Shown: positions 13,619-21,283, counted from the stretch's first letter. The stretch is 21,283 nt of DNA from Micavibrio sp. UBA5572 (GCA_002425415.1 DIMG01000021.1:22434-43716); one strand, 5' to 3'. The notes: generated from the letters alone by a model not told the origin. Numbers and translations are program-made.

Positions 13619-16390
13619 ATGCCGGAGTTGAACCAGAATCCAGAGCAAAAAGCTCGAGACAAAATTGACGACCTGCTCAGAGAGTCAGGCTGGGTTGTTC
13701 AGCATGCCAAAAAATTTGATTTCAGTGCTGGGGCGGGCATAGCCCTCCGTGAATATCAAACTGACGTGGGGCCAGTCGATTACGCTCTGTTTGTTAATCA
13801 AAAGGCTGTCGGGGTTATCGAGGCAAAGCCTGAGGACTGGGGCTATAAAATCACGACTGTTGAAGAGCAGTCGGGCGGATATGCCACGGCTAAACTCAAA
13901 TGGGTAAAGAATAATGAGCCTTTGCCGTTCGTGTATGAAAGCACGGGGGCGATTACAAGGTTTACCGATGGGCGCGACCCTAAGCCCCGTTCCAGAGAAG
14001 TATTCTCATTTCATCGTCCTGAAACACTCGGGGAGTGGAAAGGTCAAACCCAATCTCTTCGCGTTCGTCTCCAAGACCTGCCGCCTCTCAATCCGGAAGG
14101 GCTGCGGGATTGCCAGATTACGGCGATTACCAATCTTGAGCAGTCCTTCAAGGAAGGAAAACCCCGTGCCTTGGTTCAAATGGCAACGGGGGCAGGGAAG
14201 ACCTTTACGGCGATAACATCTATCTATCGCCTGATTAAATATGCGGATGCCAAGCGCATTTTGTTTCTGGTTGATACCAAAAACCTTGGGACACAGGCCG
14301 ACGGCGAGTTCCAGACTTATTTCTCAAATGACGATAACCGTAAATTTACTGAGCTTTACAATGTTCAGCTTTTATCCTCCAAAAGCCCGCGTCCTGTCGC
14401 AGGCAATCAGGTCATTATCACGACCATCCAGCGTCTTTATTCTCTTCTGAAAGATGAGGAGTTGGATGAATCCCTTGAGGAAACTAACCCCGCCGAACAA
14501 TACACAAAGCCGAAAGAGCCTTTGCCCGTAGGCTATAACCCCAAAATACCGCCGGAATTTTTTGACTTTATCTTTATCGATGAATGTCACCGCTCGATTT
14601 ATAACCTATGGCAACAGGTTCTTGATTATTTTGACGCAAGTCTGATTGGATTAACAGCGACACCTGATAATCGTACCTATGGTTTCTTTCATAAAAATGT
14701 TGTGAGCGAATATACCCATGAAAAGGCGGTTGCCGACGGCGTGAACGTGGGGAATGAAATCTATGTGATTGAGACAGAACGCACGTCAAAGGGCGGTGTT
14801 ATCAAGGCAGAAACACAAGTTGAACGTCGTGAGCGTATGACCCGCAAAAAACGCTGGGAAAGACTGGATGAAGATGAAGCATATAGCGCGACCCAACTTG
14901 ACCGCGACATTGTAAACCCCGATCAAATCAGGACGGTTATCCGGACTTTCAAGGAAAAGTTGCCGGATATATTCCCGAACCGCAAAGAAGTCCCCAAAAC
15001 TCTGATTTTCGCGAAAACGGATAGCCATGCTGACGATATTATCCAGACTGTCCGTCAGGAATTCGGTGAGGGGAATGATTTCTGCCGCAAAATCACCCAT
15101 CAAGCGAAAGACCCTAAGGGAGAGCTGAGTGCCTTCCGCAACAGCTATAACCCCCGTATTGCTGTGACAGTTGATATGATTGCTACAGGGACGGATGTTA
15201 AGCCTCTCGAATGTTTACTCTTTATGCGTGATGTCAAAAGTCGGAATTACTTTGAACAAATGAAAGGACGTGGTACGCGGACTCTGGATATGGATGACCT
15301 GAAAAAGGTCACACCATCAGCGACCAGTGCCAAAACCCACTATGTGATTGTCGATGCCATCGGGGTTACAAAATCCCTTAAAACAGCAAGTCAGCCATTG
15401 ATTACCAAGCCAAGTGTCCCGCTCAAAGATTTGGCAATGGGCGTGATGATGGGGGCGAGGGATGAAGACACGGTCAGTTCCTTGGCGGGACGTCTGGCTC
15501 GTCTTAATAAACAGCTTGATGACAAAGACCATAAACGTATTCAGGAAAAGTCTGGCGGAATCCACCTCTCTGATATTGTGAGCGGTCTGATTTCTGCGAT
15601 TGATCCTGATAAGATTGAGGCGAAGGCGCGGGAAGTTGCAGAACTGCCTGAGTCCGTTGAACCAAGCGAACAAGATTTGAAATCTGCCCAAGATGAATTG
15701 GTGAAACAGGCTTCCCGTATGTTCAACGGCGAATTGATTGAGCTGATTGACACCATCCGCCGTGATAAGGAACAGATTATCGACCATGAAAATCTGGATA
15801 ACGTCATCCGTGCGGAATGGGATGGAGATGCCAAGGAAAATGCACTCGCCCTGACGCAGGATTTTCAGACGTATTTGGAAGAAAACAGGGACGAGATTGA
15901 GGCTCTCCATATTTTCTATTCTCAACCCGCTCGCCGCCGTGAGATTACCTTTGATATGATTAAACAGGTGATGGATAAATTGCGCGGTGATAAACCGAAA
16001 CTTGCACCGCTTCGTGTCTGGCGGGCTTATGCTCTTCTTGATGATGTGAAGGGAAATAATCCGTCCGATGATCTGACGGCATTGGTCGCTCTTATCCGAC
16101 GTGCTTGCGGGATTGATAAAACAATCAATGATTATGAAGCCCAAGTGCGCCGCAACTTCCAGAACTGGATTATGAAACGCCACAGCGGCAGCGGGGATAA
16201 ATTCAACGAATCCCAAATGGCATGGCTCCATATGATCCGTGACCATATCATCAGTTCATTCCATGTGGAAAAAGATGACCTCGAAACCGCGCCATTCGAT
16301 GCTCAAGGCGGTCTCGGCAAAATGTATCAACTCTTCGGGGATAAAATGGATACGATCCTCGATGAACTCAATGAGGCATTGGCAGCATGA
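13619..16390 (+). CDS. hsdR: Type I restriction enzyme, R (motor/nuclease) subunit
   Basis: The protein is about 923 aa from ATG 13619 (M-P-E-L-N-Q); a TTG nine bases upstream is possible but less likely. The N-terminal nuclease core has Asp54, Glu68 and Lys70 in 'V-D-Y-A-L-F' and 'I-E-A-K'. The SF2 motor follows: Walker A A-T-G-A-G-K-T (Lys194), the D-E-C-H box at 321-324, 'L-T-A-T-P' and 'Q-M-K-G-R-G-T-R' near 547. The last third is a helical domain of the EcoEI R type, which docks on the methylase core. With HsdS and HsdM it forms the complex that translocates and cuts unmodified DNA. It is the first gene of the operon. Its stop overlaps the next start by 4 bp (ATGA). Confidence 0.96.
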   Translation: MPELNQNPEQKARDKIDDLLRESGWVVQHAKKFDFSAGAGIALREYQTDVGPVDYALFVNQKAVGVIEAKPEDWGYKITTVEEQSGGYATAKLKWVKNNEPLPFVYESTGAITRFTDGRDPKPRSREVFSFHRPETLGEWKGQTQSLRVRLQDLPPLNPEGLRDCQITAITNLEQSFKEGKPRALVQMATGAGKTFTAITSIYRLIKYADAKRILFLVDTKNLGTQADGEFQTYFSNDDNRKFTELYNVQLLSSKSPRPVAGNQVIITTIQRLYSLLKDEELDESLEETNPAEQYTKPKEPLPVGYNPKIPPEFFDFIFIDECHRSIYNLWQQVLDYFDASLIGLTATPDNRTYGFFHKNVVSEYTHEKAVADGVNVGNEIYVIETERTSKGGVIKAETQVERRERMTRKKRWERLDEDEAYSATQLDRDIVNPDQIRTVIRTFKEKLPDIFPNRKEVPKTLIFAKTDSHADDIIQTVRQEFGEGNDFCRKITHQAKDPKGELSAFRNSYNPRIAVTVDMIATGTDVKPLECLLFMRDVKSRNYFEQMKGRGTRTLDMDDLKKVTPSATSAKTHYVIVDAIGVTKSLKTASQPLITKPSVPLKDLAMGVMMGARDEDTVSSLAGRLARLNKQLDDKDHKRIQEKSGGIHLSDIVSGLISAIDPDKIEAKAREVAELPESVEPSEQDLKSAQDELVKQASRMFNGELIELIDTIRRDKEQIIDHENLDNVIRAEWDGDAKENALALTQDFQTYLEENRDEIEALHIFYSQPARRREITFDMIKQVMDKLRGDKPKLAPLRVWRAYALLDDVKGNNPSDDLTALVALIRRACGIDKTINDYEAQVRRNFQNWIMKRHSGSGDKFNESQMAWLHMIRDHIISSFHVEKDDLETAPFDAQGGLGKMYQLFGDKMDTILDELNEALAA

Positions 16391-16866
16391 CTTCATTTGA
16401 CTCGATTATCGATTTTTTGAAAACATTTAAGAGCCCATCTGCAAATTTTTTTATAGCCATTTTACTAGTGCTGTTCGCTCCAAACGAATGGAAAGTTCTA
16501 GCCGTTTTTCCAGCAGGAATATTTTTGGGGTGGTTGTGGGAGTATTCTTATAAGAAAATATCGGCGTATAAGAAAGAAAGGAGTATGGGGAGGAAAGTAG
16601 CATCATTAAGCTCTAATGAATTACGTCTCCTAGATAATCTTAGACAAGAAAAAATGCTAACTTATGGGCAGGATAAAATAAAAAGAAGCGATGATTATAA
16701 AACATTGAGAGAGCTTGAGCGTAAGGGTTTTGTCGAATGTAGCATTGACCATGGTTATGGAGGAAAATTTTATCATTTTTCGATTTTATCTAGTATGAGT
16801 ACCCCAATCCGAGAGTTCTTTAGTAATAATAAAATAGAAGATGTTGGGGGCGCTGATGAAAAATGA
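16387..16866 (+). CDS. Two-helix membrane protein resembling SieB, embedded in the restriction operon
   Basis: The protein is 159 aa. It begins 'S-I-I-D-F-L-K-T-F-K-S-P-S-A-N', two membrane helices follow (about 20-32 and 36-53), and then a basic linker. A soluble part (about 74-146) has a winged-helix-like pattern ('L-S-S-N-E-L-R-L-L-D', 'L-R-E-L-E-R-K-G-F-V-E'). This layout (L-K-S-P at the N-terminus, two helices, small cytosolic domain) recalls superinfection-exclusion protein B, but the match is from memory and not certain. It overlaps hsdR by 4 bp and hsdS by 11 bp, so it is translated with the restriction genes and may be an additional antiphage effector. It is more AT-rich than hsdR, which suggests separate acquisition. 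Confidence 0.6.
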   Translation: MTSFDSIIDFLKTFKSPSANFFIAILLVLFAPNEWKVLAVFPAGIFLGWLWEYSYKKISAYKKERSMGRKVASLSSNELRLLDNLRQEKMLTYGQDKIKRSDDYKTLRELERKGFVECSIDHGYGGKFYHFSILSSMSTPIREFFSNNKIEDVGGADEK

Positions 16867-18307
16867 ACTTCCACAAAATTGGATTAAATGCTTTCTTGGA
16901 GATGTGGCTCTCGTTGAGGCGGGAAATCCGGCTCCACAGGGAAATGATTATTTCTCTATACAAGGGCCATTGTTTGTGCGTGTTCATGACATGGGAAAAC
17001 TTAATGGGCAAAAATATATAAGGCATACCAAGGATGTTTTGAGTGACAAAGCCCCTGCTTCTCTAAAGAAATTCACAAAGGGTACGGTTCTTTTTACAAA
17101 AAGTGGCGCATCTACTTTGTTAAATCAGAGGGCCATCTTGGCTCAGGATTCATATGTTGTTAGTCATATTGGTACGGCTACACCGAGTGATGCTGTTTTG
17201 AGTGAGTGGCTATATTATTATCTGACGACAGTTGATTTCGCAGAATATGCACATGGTGCAAATATGCCCTCAATGCCTTTGTCTAAAGCTAAGGAAATTG
17301 AAACCCCAATTCCCCCTTTAAACGAACAAAAGCGGATTGTGGCGAAGATTGAGGAATTGTTTTCTGAATTGGATAAGGGCATCGAAAGCCTCAAAACTGC
17401 CAGAGAGCAATTAAAAGTCTATCGCCAAGCTGTCCTCAAACACGCCTTCGAGGGCAAACTCACTGCCGACTGGCGAGAGAAGAATAAAGACAAACTAGAA
17501 ACTGCAAAACAACTTCTTGCTGGTATTCCTACCCATCGGCGCAAAAACTTAGATGATGTGACTGAAGAAGAAAGTGCTAATATTCCTGAGCTTCCTATGG
17601 GGTGGCAATATTCACGACTTGGTTTTTTTATCGACGGTATTTGTGCCGGAAAAAGTTTTAAATGTGATGAGAGGGAGCCGTTTCAAGATGAAATTGGCGT
17701 AGCGAAAGTTAGTGCGGTCACATGGGGTGAATATAATGAACATGAAAGCAAAACTTGCCTAGATTCAGATAAAGTGCATCCTGAGTATTTTATAAAATCA
17801 GGAGACTTTCTCTTTAGTCGTGCCAACACCATTGAATTGGTTGGTGCGTGTGTAATTGCTAAAACGGTTACTAAAAGCATTATGCTAAGTGATAAAACGC
17901 TGCGCATAAATTTTGGAGACCTAAACCCCTATTATTTTCTTTACTATTTGCGCTCTCAAATGGGGCGTAATGAAATTATGGAACGTTCTACAGGAAACCA
18001 AGAATCTATGCGTAATATTGGGCAGGATCGTATTCGCAATATAATCCTGCCAGTATGTTCACCGCTAGAGTCTACAAAAATAGTTCAGGAAATTCAGGAA
18101 AAATTTTCAATCATTGAAAATATGGAGGCAATGATTGATGTTGAGCTCCAAAAATCTGAGGCACTTCGGCAATCCATATTGAAAAAATCCTTCTCTGGTG
18201 AGTTGGTTGCCCAAGACCCGAATGATGAACCTGCAAATGTCCTCCTCGCCCGCATCCGCGCCGAAAAAAATAATCAAATGAACGTAAAGAAAAGAGTCCG
18301 GAAATGA
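16856..18307 (+). CDS. hsdS: Type I restriction-modification specificity subunit
   Basis: The protein is 483 aa from ATG 16856 (M-K-N-E-L-P-Q-N-W), preceded by a G-rich ribosome site; an ATG at 16841 would add five residues. The layout is that of HsdS: target-recognition domain 1 (about 1-150); a conserved helical region with 'I-P-P-L-N-E-Q-K-R-I-V-A-K-I-E-E-L-F' and 'V-L-K-H-A-F-E-G-K-L'; recognition domain 2 (about 235-405); and a second conserved helix ending 'S-I-L-K-K-S-F-S-G-E-L-V'. It sets the bipartite DNA target for methylation and cleavage; the target cannot be predicted here. The recognition domains are clearly AT-richer than the central conserved region, as is usual for exchanged domains. 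hsdM is not adjacent: three genes lie between. Confidence 0.95.
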   Translation: MKNELPQNWIKCFLGDVALVEAGNPAPQGNDYFSIQGPLFVRVHDMGKLNGQKYIRHTKDVLSDKAPASLKKFTKGTVLFTKSGASTLLNQRAILAQDSYVVSHIGTATPSDAVLSEWLYYYLTTVDFAEYAHGANMPSMPLSKAKEIETPIPPLNEQKRIVAKIEELFSELDKGIESLKTAREQLKVYRQAVLKHAFEGKLTADWREKNKDKLETAKQLLAGIPTHRRKNLDDVTEEESANIPELPMGWQYSRLGFFIDGICAGKSFKCDEREPFQDEIGVAKVSAVTWGEYNEHESKTCLDSDKVHPEYFIKSGDFLFSRANTIELVGACVIAKTVTKSIMLSDKTLRINFGDLNPYYFLYYLRSQMGRNEIMERSTGNQESMRNIGQDRIRNIILPVCSPLESTKIVQEIQEKFSIIENMEAMIDVELQKSEALRQSILKKSFSGELVAQDPNDEPANVLLARIRAEKNNQMNVKKRVRK

Positions 18308-18765
18308 CAAGTCAAAATAATTCAACCCCAGATGATGTTCATAATCAGAAGGAAGTGGCTTTTTATGCTGCTTGTATGGAGGCGTGGATTAACACCCGAA
18401 TGGAAAAGGGACGACATCTTGTAACGTTATCATCTTTGGCAATTGGGCTGCTTGTAGTTTTTCATGACAAGCTGTTTGATAATATCGATTTCTATTTGTG
18501 GGTAATATCCGCCGTCACTTTCCTTCTTTGTATTATTGGCAATCTTATTATTTTGGCAAAAAATGCGCCTTATCTGGAGTGTGTTACGAAAGAAGATAAT
18601 GAAAAAGCTGCTCATTACGAGAAATTGTTGAATTGTGCGTCAAGATTTTCTGATGTCTCTTTCGTTTTAGGAATTATATTAACGCTTATTCTTACAATTT
18701 CGCTTTCAAACTTTGTTCATATTAAAATCGAGAAGGAGGTTCCTCATGTCGAACAGCAACAATAA
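18304..18765 (+). CDS. Three-helix membrane protein of the restriction operon
   Basis: The protein is 153 aa and overlaps the hsdS stop by ATGA. The cytosolic N-terminus has 'E-A-W-I-N-T-R-M-E-K-G-R-H-L-V-T-L-S-S-L-A-I-G-L-L', a motif I know from uncharacterised membrane proteins near restriction and other defence genes. Helices are at about 38-55, 63-86 and 117-138, with a charged loop (about 95-112) between the last two. No enzyme motif is visible. It could be a pore-type effector triggered by infection or by restriction-modification damage, which is inference from context. The general layout recalls SLATT-type effectors, but I cannot show homology. Confidence 0.6.
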   Translation: MTSQNNSTPDDVHNQKEVAFYAACMEAWINTRMEKGRHLVTLSSLAIGLLVVFHDKLFDNIDFYLWVISAVTFLLCIIGNLIILAKNAPYLECVTKEDNEKAAHYEKLLNCASRFSDVSFVLGIILTLILTISLSNFVHIKIEKEVPHVEQQQ

Positions 18766-18910
18766 CGGTTCCAAGGATGAAAATAAAACTCAGCCACAGC
18801 GCGTGGAAATAAAGGAGAATAGCCTTGCTGGGATTACATCTATGAAACCAGCAAAATCTGGTGATGGAACGGGCTCATCAAGTGACAAAGGTGGTTCTGA
18901 TAAGAAATGA
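18746..18910 (+). CDS. 54-aa disordered hydrophilic protein
   Basis: The ATG at 18746 has the best ribosome site in the operon: AAGGAGG six bases upstream, inside the end of the preceding gene. The product is Asn, Ser, Lys and Gly rich, with no hydrophobic core except 'S-L-A-G-I-T-S-M'. Its stop TGA overlaps the ATGA of the duplicated hsdM start at 18907. I do not recognise it. The 20-bp overlap with the membrane-protein gene and the strong ribosome site suggest a partner, perhaps a regulator or antidote, of that membrane protein. Confidence 0.6.
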   Translation: MSNSNNNGSKDENKTQPQRVEIKENSLAGITSMKPAKSGDGTGSSSDKGGSDKK

Positions 18911-18962
18911 ACACATCAACAATCGTTTCTAAACTCCGGAGTTTTTGCACGACCTTGCGTGA
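18907..18962 (+). repeat. Duplicated hsdM 5' end, copy 1
   Basis: 56 bp match 20097-20152 (offset 1190) with 4 mismatches: C/G and C/T in codons 10 and 11, and two silent changes. Similarity begins exactly at the ATG and ends within codon 19. Confidence 0.95.
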
Positions 18963-18978
18963 CAGGAGTATAGTATGA
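18907..18978 (+). pseudogene. 23-codon hsdM start stub leading into the PIN gene
   Basis: Translation gives M-N-T-S-T-I-V-S-K-L-R-S-F-C-T-T-L-R-D, then R-S-I-V and a stop. Compared with intact hsdM it has Val to Leu and the conserved Trp to Arg. Its stop TGA (18976-18978) overlaps the PIN ATG (ATGA), and AGGAG (18964-18968) within it serves as the PIN ribosome site. It may survive as a leader that couples translation. Confidence 0.8.
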
Positions 18979-20090
18979 AGTATGACGCGATAACTCTTGA
19001 TACAAATATTTTTACAAATAATGGTTATGCACTTGAGCATGGTCTTTTGAAGCAACTTGAGCAATTTAAGCAAGGGTCCGTTAAATTTGTCTTATCAGAG
19101 ATAGTTGTAAGGGAAGTTTTTAGACATCTTGAAAAAGAAAATACGGAAATTCGTAGCAATCTTGATAAGGCTATCAATCGAGCAAAAAATAAAAAACTTC
19201 TGGCAGAAAAAACGGCAGATAAACTTTTGAAGCTGACGGAAGGCGAGCCAACACCTAAAAAACTTGCATTAGAGCGTATTAACACATTCAGGAAGAATAC
19301 TGGATTTCAGGCAATTAAAGCTGATGGGGCTGATATATCCGAATTAATAAAACGATATTTTAATTATAAACCGCCTTTTGAAAACAATAATGAAAAAAGG
19401 AAAGAATTTCCTGATGCAATTGCTTTGCTGACTTTAGAAAAGTATGCAAAGGAAAATAATATAAAGATTTTAGCCGTCTCAAAAGACAAGGGATGGATCG
19501 ATTTTGCGGCCTCATCAAAGTGGATAGATGTTAATTCTGATTTCTCTAAGGCACTTTCGGAGCTGCAATTACAATTAAAAGAAGCTCAAAGTATGGCAGA
19601 AAGTTTTCTATCTAATATTCCAGACAGCCAAAAAGAGTTATTGAATGCTGGAGTTGCAGAGGGAGTTGCTGATTTATATGGTTTATATGCAGAGGCAGAC
19701 TCGGATATGTACTATGAAGAAGAGGAAGTTCGGCTTGAGTTGAAATCTTTTAATTTGATTGATGATGATGGTAGTTGTGATTTTAATGTTGTTCAAATTG
19801 GATCTAATAAGATTGTCATTGACCTTCCTATGTTTGTAGAGGCTACTGCTGAAGCGGACTTCTCATTTTCTATACGAGACTCTATTGATAAAGATTATGT
19901 AGGCATAGGAAGTAATACTTGTGTAGCTGATACAGATTTTTTGTGCTCTGCGTTGGTGACCCTAGAATGGGAGCCGACTGATGGCTCTCCTGAAATCGAG
20001 ATTACAAATGTAGAGCTTATAAATACACCTGACAGTGTAGATTTTGGCTTTATTAGGCCAGATTTTAGCGATGAATATTATGAGGAATAA
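18975..20090 (+). CDS. PIN-domain (DUF4935-like) nuclease inserted in the operon
   Basis: The protein is 371 aa. The N-terminal half is a PIN-like domain: 'I-T-L-D-T-N-I-F' (Asp9), 'L-S-E-I-V-V-R-E-V-F-R-H' (Glu42 and Glu47), 'F-P-D-A-I-A-L-L-T-L' (Asp147) and 'I-L-A-V-S-K-D-K-G-W' (Asp171). These are the acidic residues expected of the metal-dependent RNase site, so it is probably active on RNA. Residues about 55-130 are a charged helical insertion. The C-terminal half (about 240-371) is acidic and beta-rich with no domain I recognise; it might sense a ligand or bind a partner. By eye the GC content is much lower than in hsdM. It is flanked by the duplicated hsdM start and stands alone without an obvious antitoxin, unlike VapC systems. 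Confidence 0.8.
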   Translation: MKYDAITLDTNIFTNNGYALEHGLLKQLEQFKQGSVKFVLSEIVVREVFRHLEKENTEIRSNLDKAINRAKNKKLLAEKTADKLLKLTEGEPTPKKLALERINTFRKNTGFQAIKADGADISELIKRYFNYKPPFENNNEKRKEFPDAIALLTLEKYAKENNIKILAVSKDKGWIDFAASSKWIDVNSDFSKALSELQLQLKEAQSMAESFLSNIPDSQKELLNAGVAEGVADLYGLYAEADSDMYYEEEEVRLELKSFNLIDDDGSCDFNVVQIGSNKIVIDLPMFVEATAEADFSFSIRDSIDKDYVGIGSNTCVADTDFLCSALVTLEWEPTDGSPEIEITNVELINTPDSVDFGFIRPDFSDEYYEE

Positions 20091-20096
20091 AATTAT

Positions 20097-20152
20097 ATGA
20101 ACACATCAACAATCGTTTCTAAAGTCTGGAGTTTTTGTACGACCCTGCGTGA
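20097..20152 (+). repeat. Duplicated hsdM 5' end, copy 2 (functional)
   Basis: Partner of 18907-18962. This copy reads on into the intact methylase and keeps the canonical 'V-S-K-V-W-S-F-C' sequence. Confidence 0.95.
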
Positions 20153-21283
20153 TGACGGGGTGGGGTACGGGGACTATCTGGAACAACTAACTTATCTGAT
20201 CTTCCTCAAGATGGCGGATGAATATTCCAAGCCTCCTTACAACCGTGATGTGGGTATTCCTGCGGCCTATAACTGGCAAAGCTTGAAATCTAAGAAGGGA
20301 GCAGAGTTAGAAGTTCATTATGTTACGCTGCTGAGGGAGCTTGGCAATAAATCAGGGATGCTGGGGCAAATTTTTACCAAGGCGCAGAATAAAATCCAAG
20401 ACCCTGCGAAGCTCTATCGTCTCATTGACATGGTGGATGATACCGAATGGGTGACCATGGGCGCGGATACCAAGGGCGATATTTACGAAGGCCTTTTGGA
20501 AAAGAATGCTGAAGATACTAAGTCCGGTGCCGGACAATATTTTACGCCGCGTGCGCTGATTAAGGCAATGGTGGAGTGCGTCCGCCCTGAACCCAATAAA
20601 ACCATTGCCGACCCTGCCTGTGGGACTGGCGGATTTTTCCTGTCGGCTTATGATTTCTTGGTGAACAATCATAAACTTGATAAAAACCAAAAGGCATTCT
20701 TGAAACATGAGACATTCTTCGGGAATGAAATTGTAGCGAATACCCGCCGCCTGTGCCTCATGAATATGTTTCTTCACAATATTGGGGAAATGGATGGGGA
20801 GTCGGCTGTCTCCCCGAATGATGCGTTGGTTGCTCCAAGCCCGCGCACATTTGATTATGTTCTGGCGAACCCTCCATTCGGTAAGAAAAGCAGCATGAGC
20901 TTTACAAATGAAGAGGGGGAACAAGAGACAGACGACCTGACTTATAACCGTCAGGATTTCTGGGCGACAACGTCAAACAAACAGCTCAACTTTGTCCAGC
21001 ATATCCGCTCTATGCTCAAAACTACGGGGCGGGCGGCAGTTGTTGTGCCCGATAACGTCCTCTTTGAGGGCGGGGCGGGGGAGACTGTTCGTAAAAAGCT
21101 TCTTGAGACAACAGAGCTTCATACAATCCTGCGCCTTCCAACGGGCATCTTTTATGCAAATGGTGTAAAGGCGAATGTTCTGTTCTTTGATAACCGTGAG
21201 GCAAGCAAGGAGCCGTGGACAAAAGAAGTCTGGTACTATGATTACCGGACAAACATTCATCAGGTAATCCCCCCTGCAATTAA
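20097..21283 (+). CDS. hsdM: Type I DNA methyltransferase subunit, 3'-truncated by window edge
   Basis: 395 codons are visible and the frame is open to the window end; HsdM is usually about 500 aa. The N-terminal helical domain has 'L-R-D-D-G-V-G-Y-G-D-Y-L-E-Q-L-T-Y-L-I-F-L-K-M'. The AdoMet motif is A-D-P-A-C-G-T-G-G-F (171-180) and the N6-adenine catalytic motif is N-P-P-F (from Asn258), with 'A-G-Q-Y-F-T-P-R' before them. It methylates adenine at sites chosen by HsdS and forms the core of the restriction complex. A GAGG ribosome site (20082-20085) in the end of the PIN gene lies about 11 bp from the ATG. hsdR and hsdS lie upstream in the same operon. Confidence 0.95.
   Translation, partial: MNTSTIVSKVWSFCTTLRDDGVGYGDYLEQLTYLIFLKMADEYSKPPYNRDVGIPAAYNWQSLKSKKGAELEVHYVTLLRELGNKSGMLGQIFTKAQNKIQDPAKLYRLIDMVDDTEWVTMGADTKGDIYEGLLEKNAEDTKSGAGQYFTPRALIKAMVECVRPEPNKTIADPACGTGGFFLSAYDFLVNNHKLDKNQKAFLKHETFFGNEIVANTRRLCLMNMFLHNIGEMDGESAVSPNDALVAPSPRTFDYVLANPPFGKKSSMSFTNEEGEQETDDLTYNRQDFWATTSNKQLNFVQHIRSMLKTTGRAAVVVPDNVLFEGGAGETVRKKLLETTELHTILRLPTGIFYANGVKANVLFFDNREASKEPWTKEVWYYDYRTNIHQVIPPAI

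Larger units (their letters stand above)
8690..21283. mobile_element. Probable integrative mobilizable element with defence cargo (right end outside window)
   Basis: The left edge is the tRNA-Ser 3' fragment. Inside are a MOBQ relaxase with an oriT-like site, an ArdA-like antirestriction gene, an ATPase and a composite type I restriction-modification operon, while the left flank is ordinary chromosomal content. No integrase or type IV secretion genes lie in the window; an integrase would be expected near the intact tRNA-Ser to the right, so autonomous transfer cannot be claimed. Confidence 0.65.

Noticed and set aside
15317..16246. 309-codon open frame on the minus strand
   Set aside because: It lies fully opposite hsdR, shows no recognisable motif, and reads like a complement of the real frame.
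20352..20924. 190-codon minus-strand frame
   Set aside because: It is opposite the hsdM AdoMet and NPPF motifs, which fix the true coding strand.

Overview
The window looks like part of the chromosome of a Gram-negative, probably alphaproteobacterial, organism. This is inferred from the outer-membrane lipoproteins, the OmpA, PRC-barrel, CsbD and entericidin stress set, and an ArdA form I associate with alphaproteobacteria. No rRNA or other phylogenetic marker is present, so the placement is tentative.

Left part (1-8637), resident chromosome. Two tandem secreted surface-protein genes (3-1187, 1203-2798) share an almost identical N-terminal module and have unrelated C-terminal lectin-like modules. 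They are followed by dTDP-glucose 4,6-dehydratase (rfbB, 2822-3859) and an orphan KdpE-like response regulator (4072-4809). Next is a run of small envelope and stress genes in one direction: OmpA-like lipoprotein, CBS-pair protein, DUF1328 membrane peptide, entericidin-like lipoprotein, double PRC-barrel protein and CsbD. It ends at a clear terminator (7538-7579). A second CsbD-like gene has its own terminator. From 8020 to 8640 there is no intact gene, but there is a set of helically phased TGAAAAA-type repeats and the decayed C-terminus of an HsdM methylase.

Boundary (8690-8753). The 3' part of a tRNA-Ser(CGA) gene, minus strand, without its normal 5' half, looks like the attachment-site scar of an element integrated at a tRNA gene. 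By the geometry of such insertions the element lies to the right, and the intact tRNA-Ser should lie beyond the right end of the window.

Right part (about 8754-21283), a probable integrative mobilizable element carrying defence genes. It holds a DUF4143-type ATPase, an ArdA-like antirestriction protein, and a MOBQ (MobA/MobL) relaxase with Tyr25 and an HxH motif. An oriT-like hairpin plus nic-like sequence lies upstream of the relaxase. Divergent from the relaxase is a long type I restriction-modification operon in the order hsdR, SieB-like membrane gene, hsdS, three-helix membrane gene, 54-codon disordered ORF, PIN-domain gene, hsdM. Most junctions are short overlaps, several of them ATGA.

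The most unusual feature is at the hsdM start. The first 56 bp of hsdM are present twice (18907-18962 and 20097-20152), on either side of an AT-rich PIN-domain nuclease gene. The left copy is a 23-codon stub whose stop overlaps the PIN start codon. This reads as a cassette insertion into a restriction-modification operon that rebuilt the hsdM start and kept translational coupling throughout.
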